Part shown: positions 51,370 to 59,405 of the stretch, piece by piece
Position numbering within the stretch: the first letter of the stretch is position 1
Layout of the letters: each line of letters begins with the position of its first letter
Origin: Zooshikella ganghwensis DSM 15267
GTDB taxonomy: Bacteria > Pseudomonadota > Gammaproteobacteria > Pseudomonadales > Zooshikellaceae
Reading direction: 5' to 3'
Length of the DNA stretch: 64,000 nucleotides
Assembly: GCF_000428585.1 (NCBI RefSeq)
Contig: NZ_AUAF01000006.1
Location: 30,798-94,797, forward strand
Translations under genes and position numbers: made by a program
Notes under the pieces: generated by a model
Seen by the model: only the letters and a program-made list of their open reading frames with translations
The model's database searches: none
Told to the model about the DNA's origin: nothing

Positions 51370-52440
51370 ATGACGAGGCCACGAAGTCAGTTGGTGAGTG
51401 TGCAGGATACGCCGTATTATCACTGTATTTGTCGCTGTGTGCGCCGTGCTTTTTTGTGTGGCGATGATCGAGTGACAGGTCAAAATTTTGATCACCGTAA
51501 AGCGTGGATGGTTGAGCGTCTTACTGAGCTGGTTAAAGTATTTGCGATTGATATCTGTGCTTATGCGGTGATGTCTAATCATTACCATTTAGTGGTGCGC
51601 ATTGATCAAGAAAAGGCGGAGCAGTGGTCTGATGATGAAGTGATTCGTCGCTGGCGCAAGTTGTATCAAGGCCCTTCTATGATTCAGCGTTATTTAGCAG
51701 GCGCAACACTGGATAAAGCTGAGCTTAATGTTGTTAATGAGATTGTTCAGCAATGGCGGCAACGATTATCTGATTTATCCTGGTTTATGCGTTGTTTAAA
51801 TGAGCCTATCGCCCGTTGGGCCAATGATGAAGATGGTTGTAAAGGACGATTTTGGGAGGGACGCTTTAAAAGTCAGGCTTTATTGGATGAAGCGGCATTA
51901 TTGACCTGCATGAGTTATGTGGATTTAAATCCTGTTCGTGCTGGCATGGCAGAAACTCCAGAGGCATCAGATTTTACGTCAATCCAAGCACGGATGGTGG
52001 CTTGGGCCAAGCGTCAACAAAAAAGCCAGCAGAAAAGAAAGACGCAAAATCAGACCTTTGTGCGAAAAACAAAACTGCCAAAACAAACCCTACCTGTCGT
52101 ACCTCTATTACGTTTTTCAGGCAATGAAAAACAAGGTAAGAAAACAACAATCCCCTTCAATTTAAAAGACTATTTGCAATTAGTCGATTGGCTAGGACGT
52201 GCTATCCGTGATGATAAGCGTGGTGCTATCAGTACGCAACAGCCTTCTATTATTGATCGATTAAATATTAATAAAGATGAATTGCTTGCGTATGTAAGCC
52301 GTAAAGAAAAGCGTTTTATTGATGTGGTTGGAACCGAAAATAGTATTCAACAAGCCGTTATTCAATGGCAACGTAAATTTATTAAAGGTATTCGGTTTGC
52401 CAAACAACTATTTTCGGTAGAGAGCACTCAATATACATAA
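51370..52440 (+). CDS. REP-associated tyrosine transposase (RAYT, Y1/HUH type)
   Basis: A 356-residue HUH endonuclease-like transposase. HUH motif: MSNHYHLVV (His71, His73). The catalytic-Tyr region is LLTCMSYVDLNPVRAGMAE (Tyr183), typical of the IS200-like family that handles REP palindromes. The C-terminal region is basic (QKSQQKRKTQN) and probably contacts DNA. The ribosome-binding site is GGAGG at 51358-51362 before ATG 51370. A distinct 5' region (51274-51369) separates it from the two stubs, so it is a related but different unit. It lies among hairpins that could be its substrates. Such proteins are thought to spread REP repeats rather than move as classical insertion sequences. Confidence 0.9.
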   Translation: MTRPRSQLVSVQDTPYYHCICRCVRRAFLCGDDRVTGQNFDHRKAWMVERLTELVKVFAIDICAYAVMSNHYHLVVRIDQEKAEQWSDDEVIRRWRKLYQGPSMIQRYLAGATLDKAELNVVNEIVQQWRQRLSDLSWFMRCLNEPIARWANDEDGCKGRFWEGRFKSQALLDEAALLTCMSYVDLNPVRAGMAETPEASDFTSIQARMVAWAKRQQKSQQKRKTQNQTFVRKTKLPKQTLPVVPLLRFSGNEKQGKKTTIPFNLKDYLQLVDWLGRAIRDDKRGAISTQQPSIIDRLNINKDELLAYVSRKEKRFIDVVGTENSIQQAVIQWQRKFIKGIRFAKQLFSVESTQYT

Positions 52441-52589
52441 TGTAAAAGAGTAAAGAATATAGTTTCATATTAATTGATAAAGAATGTGGTTTGCAAAAAA
52501 AAATGGTCGTGAAGAATCGTTATAGTTATGATATTCAGCTTTAGGCAATATTTGATTATTTACTATATGCCGTGTGACCATTTTAAAAT

Positions 52590-52615
52590 AAATAGCTGTA
52601 TTGGAACAGCTATTT
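52590..52615 (-). terminator. Hairpin terminator for the HicB-like gene
   Basis: AAATAGCTGT-ATTGGA-ACAGCTATTT has a perfect 10-bp stem. Read on the minus strand the stem is followed by ATTTTAAAAT (T-rich), 66 bp past the HicB-like stop. It could also end transcription from the RAYT gene. The rest of 52441-52681 shows nothing coding. Confidence 0.55.
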
Positions 52616-52681
52616 CTGAGGGTAGATGTATAAACAGTCAAAAACAGTTTTGAGGTTTGAAGCTCTTGAACGAGTTTAATG

Positions 52682-52873
52682 CTAAAAACCATCATCAAGC
52701 ATTTGGTCCATATCTTTAAGCACATCCTGTGCAAGTTCCTTGATGCCTTTTAATGCTTTTTTTTCAGTCGTTGCAAGGTAGGATAGGTTAGGAAACTCCT
52801 TGCATAGACCAATATAGCTTTCGTCTTCTTCTGACCAAACCGTTTTATAAGAAAGGCTTTTGTAGTCGGGCAT
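52682..52873 (-). CDS. HicB-family antitoxin-like protein, apparently orphan
   Basis: A 63-residue protein with the compact HicB fold signature: 'YKTVWSEEDESYIGLCKEFPN' style beta strands, then LSYLATTEKKALKGIKELAQ, a helix that packs on the sheet. HicB partners neutralise HicA-type RNases. The start is well supported by GGAGGAG (52880-52886 on the minus strand) 6 bp before ATG. No HicA-like gene is intact next to it: the downstream side is non-coding and the upstream side holds only a short frame without ATG. It may therefore be a survivor of a decayed module or a stand-alone regulator. It has no DNA-binding extension. Confidence 0.7.
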   Translation of the reverse strand: MPDYKSLSYKTVWSEEDESYIGLCKEFPNLSYLATTEKKALKGIKELAQDVLKDMDQMLDDGF

Positions 52874-52875
52874 CC

Positions 52876-53022
52876 TTACTCCTCCAATAATAAATCAATA
52901 AAATTATATTGTGTATCTATTTGGCTTTCAGGGTCAAGCTGTTTATAGCAATATGTTAAAGAGCCTACTTGAAGAAATTGCGGATTAATTACACAAAAAC
53001 TACAGTTTGTTTGCAAAATGTT
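52876..53022 (-). pseudogene. Possible toxin-gene remnant upstream of HicB-like gene
   Basis: On the minus strand a frame of 48 codons without ATG ends TAA two bases before the HicB-like start codon, with the ribosome-binding site of hicB inside its last codons. Its C-terminal part (QFLQVGSLTYCYKQLDPESQ, then NFIDLLLEE) reads like real protein and the stop/start spacing is that of a two-gene operon. A stop at about 53023 closes it upstream. It is interpreted as the tail of a lost partner gene; chance is possible. Confidence 0.35.
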
Positions 53023-53143
53023 TTAAGCTTGATAGAAAGCAATAACTAACGTTCAACTTTTATTGTGGGTAGGTGAAGAACACGTTATGAGGCGTTAATT
53101 CTGCTAAGCTGGGGGAAGGAGTTCAGAATAAGAGTTTAATGTA

Positions 53144-53927
53144 ATGAAATGCCTGAAAATAATACTGAGCATGTTATTCATAACATCGACTTCCTTATGG
53201 GCTGCTGAGGTACCAGTTGAAGTTGTTGGTTCCGGCGTGGTTCGAATAGCCACAGGAGAGTGGCCTCCATATATATCCAAAAAACTAAAACACTATGGTG
53301 TAGTTTCCCATGTCATTAAAGAAGCATTTGCTGAGGAGAATATCAAAGTTGTTTACACTTTTTTTCCTTGGAAGCGGGCATTAAAACAAGTCATGAACGG
53401 TAATTGGGATGCTTCTCCATCATGGGTGCCAACCCCTGAGCGATTGCATGATTTTCATTTTAGCGATGTAGTACATACCAGCAGCAAAGTTTTTTTTTAT
53501 CTGAAAGAGAAACCTTTTGAGTGGCGTTCAATTAATGATCTGCAAAATTACACTATTGGTGCGACACTTGGTTACACCTATGGTGAAACCTTTGATAAAA
53601 GTGCAGAAAATGGTCAAATTATTGTGGTGCCACTGAGAAGTGATTTGTTGAATTTTTAAAATGTTACTAAAAGGGCGAATTGAGCTGTTTCCGGTTGAAA
53701 AAGAAGTGGGGTTTTCAATTTTGGGTGAGTATTTTAGTGTAGAAGATAGAAAGAGATTTACATTCCACCCTAAACCTGTTTTAGAAACATCACACCATTT
53801 AATCTTTACAAAAAATGCTAAAAAGAGTCTTTTCCTGCTGGAAAAGTTCAATCAAGGGTTAGCTAAGTTAAAAGCCAGTGGTGAATTTAAGCGTATGTTT
53901 GAAGCAAGCCTTAGGGGGGGAATATAA
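53144..53927 (+). pseudogene. Periplasmic solute-binding protein (SBP_bac_3-like), frameshifted
   Basis: Two frames make one protein. Residues 1-171 (signal peptide ending SLWAA, then VRIATGEWPPYISKKLKHYG, 'FFPWKRALKQV') stop at TAA 53657-53659. The rest resumes in another frame at 53661 (MLLKGRIELFPVEKEVGFSI, then FNQGLAKLKASGEFKRMFEA). Removing one T from the run of five at about 53653-53657 gives a continuous NFKMLLKGRIELF and a normal ~258-residue member of the amino-acid-type periplasmic binding family. Proteins of this short stand-alone type often lack cognate permeases, as here. The break may be a true mutation, a phase-variable homopolymer or a sequencing error. Confidence 0.82.
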
Positions 53928-54558
53928 GGCAGAATAAGTTTAATATTAGCACTAGTATGAAAACTATATACCTTAAAGCTTACATAAATACCTATAAGCT
54001 TACAAAAAAGGATTTTTAGAGCTTATGGGAACAAAGGTGAAGCTGTCAAGCGTATTGGGTTTTCAAGGGAAGATTCCTGTTCAGCAGAATTTGCTGTATT
54101 TTTTTGGGAACTTACTACTTGACAAATGCTTAACTATGTTTTTTGTAAAAGTGTTAGCAGTAGTTTTTATTTGATTATTGTGGGTTTTATAATGGACGGT
54201 AAATAAAAAAATGAACGAAATACTTTAAATGAGGGTTAATGAGTGGATCAAAATCCTAAAACTGTTAAGATATACACTTATGAATACAACAGTTAAGCCT
54301 TGCTCGGATCGTTTTTTATATTGTTTTAAGGTTTTAAATGACCTGGTTTATGCTTAAGTTAGGCTGTTTAAAGCTTTGTTAAAACACATTAGTTGAAAGC
54401 TAAAAGACAGGCAGTCACTGCTGTGAAACGCCTGTTCAGTAATAATTTAGTGCTGATGTTGTACTGGGTGCGGAGAGTATTCATCCGTACCTTTAGGCAA
54501 TAAATGATTCGCTAAGGTGTGTAGATCAAGCTTAACCAAGATTCTAAAAGGTGTAGTG
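53928..54558. other. AT-rich intergenic region without recognised gene
   Basis: About 630 bp upstream of the BCCT transporter. It has many short A/T runs and no frame with a start, ribosome-binding site and protein-like composition. Possible weak inverted repeats include ACAGGC...GCCTGT (about 54408-54436). It probably carries the transporter's promoter and perhaps osmotic control sites, but none is identifiable by eye. Confidence 0.5.
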
Positions 54559-56535
54559 ATGTCGAGCTCCGATAATAAAGCTCATTTAAATCCCCCCGTT
54601 TTTTATACCGCATCAGGGTTGATTATACTCTTGGTGCTATTTACCGCTTTATTTCAGGAAACCGCTGATAGCTGGTTTAAAACAATACAAAGTGGCATTA
54701 TCGATAATGGCAGTTGGTTTTATGTGCTGACTGTTGCCATTATTTTAATTGTGGTTGCCTTCCTTGGTTTATCTCGTTACGGCGAGATAAAGCTGGGGCC
54801 AGATCACTCAACCCCGGATTACTCTTATTTAACCTGGTTTTCCATGCTGTTTTCAGCAGGCATGGGTATAGGCTTAATGTTTTTTGGGGTAGCTGAGCCG
54901 GTGATGCATTTTTTATCACCACCGGTAGGTGATGCTAGTACGGTGGAAGCTGCTCGAGAGGCAATGAAAATAACCTTCTTCCATTGGGGGCTTCATGCCT
55001 GGGCGATTTATGCCATCGTCGCATTGATCTTGGCTTTCTTTAGTTATCGTCATTCTTTGCCATTAACACTGCGCTCAGCTTTGTATCCTATGATCGGTGA
55101 GAGGATATATGGGCCGATTGGTCATGCAGTGGATATTTTTGCAGTGATTGGTACCGTGTTTGGTGTTGCAACCTCACTGGGTTACGGTGTATTGCAAGTC
55201 AACTCAGGACTTAACCATTTATTTGATATCCCAGTAGATGTTACAACGCAAGTCTTCCTGATCATTGGGGTGACGTTGCTGGCGATTATTTCTGTCACAA
55301 CAGGTTTGGACAAAGGTATCCGTATTCTATCAGAGCTGAATATGGGGATGGCGGTTTTACTTTTGGCGTTTGTCTTGCTATTTGGCCCAACGGTCTTCTT
55401 GTTGCAAGCCTTTGTACAAAATTTTGGAGCCTATGCTTCAGACATTGTCCGCAATACATTTAACCTGTTTGCCTATGAAAAGACCGACTGGATCGGTGGA
55501 TGGACCATACTCTACTGGGGCTGGTGGATGTCATGGGCGCCTTTTGTCGGGTTATTTATTGCACGGGTATCGCGAGGCCGGACTATTCGCGAGTTTGCGA
55601 TGGGCGTACTTTTTGTACCTACTGGCTTTACCCTAATGTGGATGACCTTCTTTGGTAACTCAGCGATTAATATGATTATGAACGAAGGGCTAACATCTTT
55701 AGGGGAAACGGTGTCTAGTGATGTGGCTTTAGCGTTATTTGCATTTTTAGAGCAGTTTCCAATGTCCAGCGTACTGTCAGTGCTCGCTACGGTAATGGTC
55801 ATAGTGTTCTTTGTAACATCATCTGACTCCGGCTCCATGGTGGTGGATATGTTATGTTCCAATGGCCATGACAATACGCCTATTTGGCAGCGAATTTACT
55901 GGGCCAGTGCTGAAGGTCTCGTGGCAACAGTCTTATTATTAGTTGGTGGTCTGGGGGCTTTGCAAACCATGACCATTGCCAGTGCTTTGCCTTTTGCAAT
56001 TGTGTTGCTGATAGCCACTTATGGGTTGATGAAGGCGCTGAGGATAGATGCTGCGAAGCGAGAAAGTCTACAAATGAATATTGCGCCCATTGCACCGACG
56101 GGTAAAGCGGGTAGCTGGCAAGACCGGCTGAGTAATATTGTGGATTATCCAAGTCGTGAAAACGTCAAACGGTTTATTGACAAAATTGCGAAACCCGCTT
56201 GTGAAACAGTTGCCAGTGAGCTTCAGACCCATGAGTTAGATGCATCTGTAGAAGTCGATGAAGTCAAAAACCGGGTAAGACTGGTCGTGTTTTTAGGAGA
56301 GGAAGTTGACTTTGTCTATGAAGTTAGAAGTCGCTCGCACATTAAACCAGCCTATTTGCAACCAGATATGGCTGAGGAAGAAGCTACAGAAGAGCAGCGC
56401 TACTACCGGGCAGAAATACACCTGCGTGAAGGTGGGCAGGATTATGATGTTATGGGCTGGTCAAAAGAAGCTGTGATTAATGACATTATTGACCAGTATC
56501 ATAAACACATGCATTTTCTACACTTACTGCGTTAA
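54559..56535 (+). CDS. BCCT-family choline/betaine transporter, BetT-like
   Basis: A sodium- or proton-coupled importer of quaternary ammonium osmolytes in the inner membrane. It has twelve predicted hydrophobic segments. Family landmarks are GMGIGLMFFGVAEPVMHFL and the Trp-rich YWGWWMSWAPFVGLFIARVS with GRTIREF. The ~150-residue hydrophilic C-terminal extension, ending VINDIIDQYHKHMHFLHLL, is typical of BetT (E. coli BetT is 677 residues) and is involved in osmotic regulation in that group. I choose the ATG at 54559 (658 residues); a GTG at 54517 would add 14 non-conserved residues and lacks a better ribosome-binding site. No betABI genes are adjacent. Substrate, choline or betaine, is not certain. 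Confidence 0.9.
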   Translation: MSSSDNKAHLNPPVFYTASGLIILLVLFTALFQETADSWFKTIQSGIIDNGSWFYVLTVAIILIVVAFLGLSRYGEIKLGPDHSTPDYSYLTWFSMLFSAGMGIGLMFFGVAEPVMHFLSPPVGDASTVEAAREAMKITFFHWGLHAWAIYAIVALILAFFSYRHSLPLTLRSALYPMIGERIYGPIGHAVDIFAVIGTVFGVATSLGYGVLQVNSGLNHLFDIPVDVTTQVFLIIGVTLLAIISVTTGLDKGIRILSELNMGMAVLLLAFVLLFGPTVFLLQAFVQNFGAYASDIVRNTFNLFAYEKTDWIGGWTILYWGWWMSWAPFVGLFIARVSRGRTIREFAMGVLFVPTGFTLMWMTFFGNSAINMIMNEGLTSLGETVSSDVALALFAFLEQFPMSSVLSVLATVMVIVFFVTSSDSGSMVVDMLCSNGHDNTPIWQRIYWASAEGLVATVLLLVGGLGALQTMTIASALPFAIVLLIATYGLMKALRIDAAKRESLQMNIAPIAPTGKAGSWQDRLSNIVDYPSRENVKRFIDKIAKPACETVASELQTHELDASVEVDEVKNRVRLVVFLGEEVDFVYEVRSRSHIKPAYLQPDMAEEEATEEQRYYRAEIHLREGGQDYDVMGWSKEAVINDIIDQYHKHMHFLHLLR

Positions 56536-56571
56536 ATTAAGAATTATTCTTTAATTAATGTGTCGTGTATT

Positions 56572-56600
56572 AAAAGGGCTTAGAAATAAGCCCTTTTTTT
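56572..56600 (+). terminator. Intrinsic terminator after betT-like gene
   Basis: AAAAGGGCTTA-GAAA-TAAGCCCTTTT is a perfect 11-bp stem with GAAA loop, followed directly by more T. It lies 36 bp after the transporter stop codon. Confidence 0.92.
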
Positions 56601-56609
56601 ATGGGTAAC

Positions 56610-56639
56610 TTGACAGCGGAGGGTAAATAATGGTTATCC
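56610..56639 (+). promoter_or_regulatory. Candidate promoter of peptide ABC operon
   Basis: TTGACA (56610-56615) matches the -35 consensus exactly. TTATCC lies 18 bp further (56634-56639) as a moderate -10. It sits just after the upstream terminator and 77 bp before the binding-protein start. Confidence 0.4.
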
Positions 56640-56664
56640 TGTATGATGTATTTTCACGGTGAGT

Positions 56665-56685
56665 CTGTAAAAATAATATTTACAG
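56665..56685. promoter_or_regulatory. Inverted repeat, candidate operator of ABC operon
   Basis: CTGTAAA-N7-TTTACAG, a perfect 7-bp inverted repeat with 7-bp spacer, lies between the candidate promoter and the start of the solute-binding protein gene. Size and position suit a dimeric repressor; the regulator is not in the window. Confidence 0.4.
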
Positions 56686-56715
56686 TGTTTTACTGACAGT
56701 TCCCGGAGTGCAAGT

Positions 56716-58383
56716 ATGGTATGGATACCAACAAGGCTCAAAGCGTTATATCTCATGGGTGCGATAAGAGGTACTCTACAGCTTCGACCACGACCTCGAT
56801 TACGTTCACGATATAGTTTCTTGAAAATAGTGTGTTGCTGGTTACTGGCTGTATTTTGCTTTTTTGGCTTTTTCCATAGGGCAAATGCACAGACACCTGA
56901 GAATATCTTAATCGTGGGGCAAATTGCTGAGCCGAAATCCATGGATCCTCATGCGGCCACTGCACTCAACGATTTTCGTATTTTAATGAATATGTATGAT
57001 GGCTTAGTGCGTTATAAGCCGGGTACACTGGAGATTGAACCTGCGTTAGCTAAAGCATGGACTATTAGCAAAGACGGTAAACACTATACGTTTACTTTGC
57101 GTCAGGGGGTTAAATTTCATGATGGTACTGAATTTACTGCAGAAGCAGTAAAATTTAATTTTGAACGGATGCTTAACGACACGCATCCTTACCATAAAAC
57201 AGGCCCTTTTCCGTTAGCTTTTTTCTTTAGTGTGGTTGAAAGCGTCATTGTGAAAGGACGCTACTCCGTTGAGTTTGTCTTAAAAGAGCCTTTTGCCCCT
57301 TTCCTTTCCAACCTGGCTTATCCTACAGGGTTAATTGTTTCTCCTGCAGCTGTTAAAAAACATGGTAAAGCATTTGGTCGTCAGCCTGTGGGTACTGGGG
57401 CGTTTCAATTTGCCGAGTGGCAAGGTAATCAAAAAGTCGTCATTACTCGAAATACTGCCTATTGGGATAGTGCGCCAACTTTAGAGGCTGTTATTTTCCG
57501 ACCCATCACTGATGCCAATACACGTGTGGCGGAAATGCTAGCGGGTGGTATTGATTTAATGGTGGAAGTGCCACCTGATAACTTGGCAATGTTTGAAAAA
57601 GCAAAAGACGTGACTGTGTATCAGCAAACAGGACCTCATGTCTGGTTTTTAATTTTGAATATGAAGCATGGTCCATTTAAAGACAAGCGTATGCGCCAGG
57701 CGGTGAATTATGCCATTAATAAGCAAGCGCTGGTTAACAATGTATTGCAAGGCACAGCAGTGATTGCCGCAGGACCTACGCCCCCTGTATTTACATGGGC
57801 CTATAATGAGTCCCTTCAACCTTATCCTTATGATCCTGAAAAAGCCCGTAAGTTGATTAAAGCCGCAGGTTATCAAGGAGAAAAGCTGACTTTTTATGTA
57901 ACAGAGGGTGGCTCTGGCATGTTAGAACCTGTAGCAATGGGTACTGCCATTCAAGCTGATTTGGCGAAAGTCGGGCTAAAGGTGGTTATTGAAAGCTACG
58001 AGTGGAATACCTTTTTGGGCAAGGTTAATCCGGGCCTCGGGGAAAAGGCGGACATGGCTGAAATGGCTTGGATGATTAATGATCCCGATACATTGCCTTA
58101 CTTAGCACTCAGGACAGCCGCTTGGCCTGATAAAGGGGGTTTTAATTCAGGCTATTACACTAATCCGGAAGTGGATGCTTTGTTAAAAGCCGCGAGAAAA
58201 ACGACAGATCAAGCACAGCGTGGACAGCTTTACCGAAAAGTACAAGCCATTGTGCATGACGATGCACCTTGGGCTTTTATTGCCCACTGGCAGCAAAACG
58301 CGGTGGCACACCATTCGGTAAAGGGGTTCCAACTGCAACCATCCTTTTTTTTGTTATTAAAAGATGTACAAAAACAGCGTTAA
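56716..58383 (+). CDS. ABC transporter solute-binding protein, DppA/OppA-type (SBP_bac_5)
   Basis: A 555-residue periplasmic receptor for a peptide/nickel/opine-class importer. The signal peptide is unusual in its long basic n-region (about 34 residues, Arg-rich) before the hydrophobic core, with cleavage probably after RANA (58). The ATG at 56716 has GGAG at 56705-56708; a later start at 56755 would give a more normal n-region. The mature part has family motifs: AEPKSMDPHAATALNDFR, then 'YDGLVRY', 'FTLRQGVKFHDGTEFTAEAV' and late 'YTNPEVDALLKAARKT'. It is first of four co-directional genes forming a complete importer. Exact ligand cannot be read from the sequence; glutathione-, dipeptide- and metallophore-type receptors share this fold. 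Confidence 0.9.
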   Translation: MVWIPTRLKALYLMGAIRGTLQLRPRPRLRSRYSFLKIVCCWLLAVFCFFGFFHRANAQTPENILIVGQIAEPKSMDPHAATALNDFRILMNMYDGLVRYKPGTLEIEPALAKAWTISKDGKHYTFTLRQGVKFHDGTEFTAEAVKFNFERMLNDTHPYHKTGPFPLAFFFSVVESVIVKGRYSVEFVLKEPFAPFLSNLAYPTGLIVSPAAVKKHGKAFGRQPVGTGAFQFAEWQGNQKVVITRNTAYWDSAPTLEAVIFRPITDANTRVAEMLAGGIDLMVEVPPDNLAMFEKAKDVTVYQQTGPHVWFLILNMKHGPFKDKRMRQAVNYAINKQALVNNVLQGTAVIAAGPTPPVFTWAYNESLQPYPYDPEKARKLIKAAGYQGEKLTFYVTEGGSGMLEPVAMGTAIQADLAKVGLKVVIESYEWNTFLGKVNPGLGEKADMAEMAWMINDPDTLPYLALRTAAWPDKGGFNSGYYTNPEVDALLKAARKTTDQAQRGQLYRKVQAIVHDDAPWAFIAHWQQNAVAHHSVKGFQLQPSFFLLLKDVQKQR

Positions 58384-58422
58384 TAATGCAGCACATGCTG
58401 TACCGCAGTGGCGCTAGGTCGA

Positions 58423-59382
58423 ATGCTGACTTATATCGGTTACCGTTTATTAGCCATTACTCCCGTACTGCTAGGTTTGTCGCTGCTGGTGTTTTTGGTG
58501 ATGGCGCTGATCCCTGGTGATCCTGCGACAGCGATTTTAGGTAATTTTGCAACACCGGAAAATGTAGCGCGACTTAATCAGCAGCTTGGTTTAGATAAAT
58601 CACTTGCAGAGCAATATTTCATTTGGCTAAGTCACTTAGTCCAAGGGGATTGGGGGCGTTCTTATAGTCTCAATCGGCTAGTACTGGATGAAGTCCTGGA
58701 GCGATTTCATGCGACGTTAATACTGGCCGGTGCAGCTTGGCTGCTGTGCAGTGTGTTTGGGTTACTGGCAGGCGTAATTGCTGCAGTACGACAGTATAGC
58801 TGGATTGATAAAATCGTCACTTTTGTGGTGCTGGTGGGGATATCCATGCCCGCTTTTTGGCTGGGATTGCTCTTGATAATGCTGTTTGCTGTTGAGTGGC
58901 AATGGCTTCCTGCCAGTGGTATGTATGCCATTTATGGGGGAGGTGATATCAGGGATTTATTAACGCATCTGGTATTACCTGCATTGACGCTATCCATTGT
59001 AGCCATGGGGGTGGTGGCACGGCTTACACGCAGTGCCATGCTGGAAGTGCTGCGGCTGGATTATATTCGTACTGCACGCGCTAAAGGATTAAAAGAGCAC
59101 CGAGTGGTTTTTCGTCATGCTTTAAAAGCGGCTTTAGTTAATATTATACCTGTCATGGCGATTCAAGCAGGATTTGTGTTGGGGGGAGCCGTTTATATTG
59201 AAACGGTTTTTCAATGGCCAGGTATTGGTCGTATGCTGGTAAATGCCATTGCCAGCCGCGATATTTTGTTAGTACAAGGCGGGGTGCTGATGGTAGCCAC
59301 TGCTTATGTCTTATTTAATTTATGTGCTGATATTGCACAACATGCTTTAGACCCTCGTTTAAGACTGAGAAATCGTATTTAA
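58423..59382 (+). CDS. ABC transporter permease, DppB-type
   Basis: About 319 residues, with six membrane segments in the inner membrane. It begins MLTYIGYRLLAITPVLLG, the usual start of DppB/GsiC-type permeases; I therefore prefer ATG 58423 over the GTG at 58408. Motifs are LIPGDPATAILG near the N-terminus and the EAA loop 'DYIRTARAKGLKEHRVVFRHA' type sequence about residues 215-240, which docks the ATPases. It follows the binding-protein gene by 39 bp and precedes its partner permease by 23 bp. Confidence 0.92.
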   Translation: MLTYIGYRLLAITPVLLGLSLLVFLVMALIPGDPATAILGNFATPENVARLNQQLGLDKSLAEQYFIWLSHLVQGDWGRSYSLNRLVLDEVLERFHATLILAGAAWLLCSVFGLLAGVIAAVRQYSWIDKIVTFVVLVGISMPAFWLGLLLIMLFAVEWQWLPASGMYAIYGGGDIRDLLTHLVLPALTLSIVAMGVVARLTRSAMLEVLRLDYIRTARAKGLKEHRVVFRHALKAALVNIIPVMAIQAGFVLGGAVYIETVFQWPGIGRMLVNAIASRDILLVQGGVLMVATAYVLFNLCADIAQHALDPRLRLRNRI

Positions 59383-59405
59383 ACTTCAATTATTAAGTCA
59401 TATTC

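Noticed and set aside
52465..52734. 89-codon minus-strand frame overlapping the HicB-like gene
   Set aside because: It overlaps the HicB-like gene in another frame, covers the terminator hairpin and lacks a ribosome-binding site.
58408..58410. GTG as start of the DppB-type permease
   Set aside because: The ATG 15 bases later matches the usual N-terminus of the family; the GTG lacks a ribosome-binding site.
57649..58931. Minus-strand frames opposite the binding protein and permease genes
   Set aside because: Antisense shadows of strongly supported genes with clear domain motifs on the plus strand.
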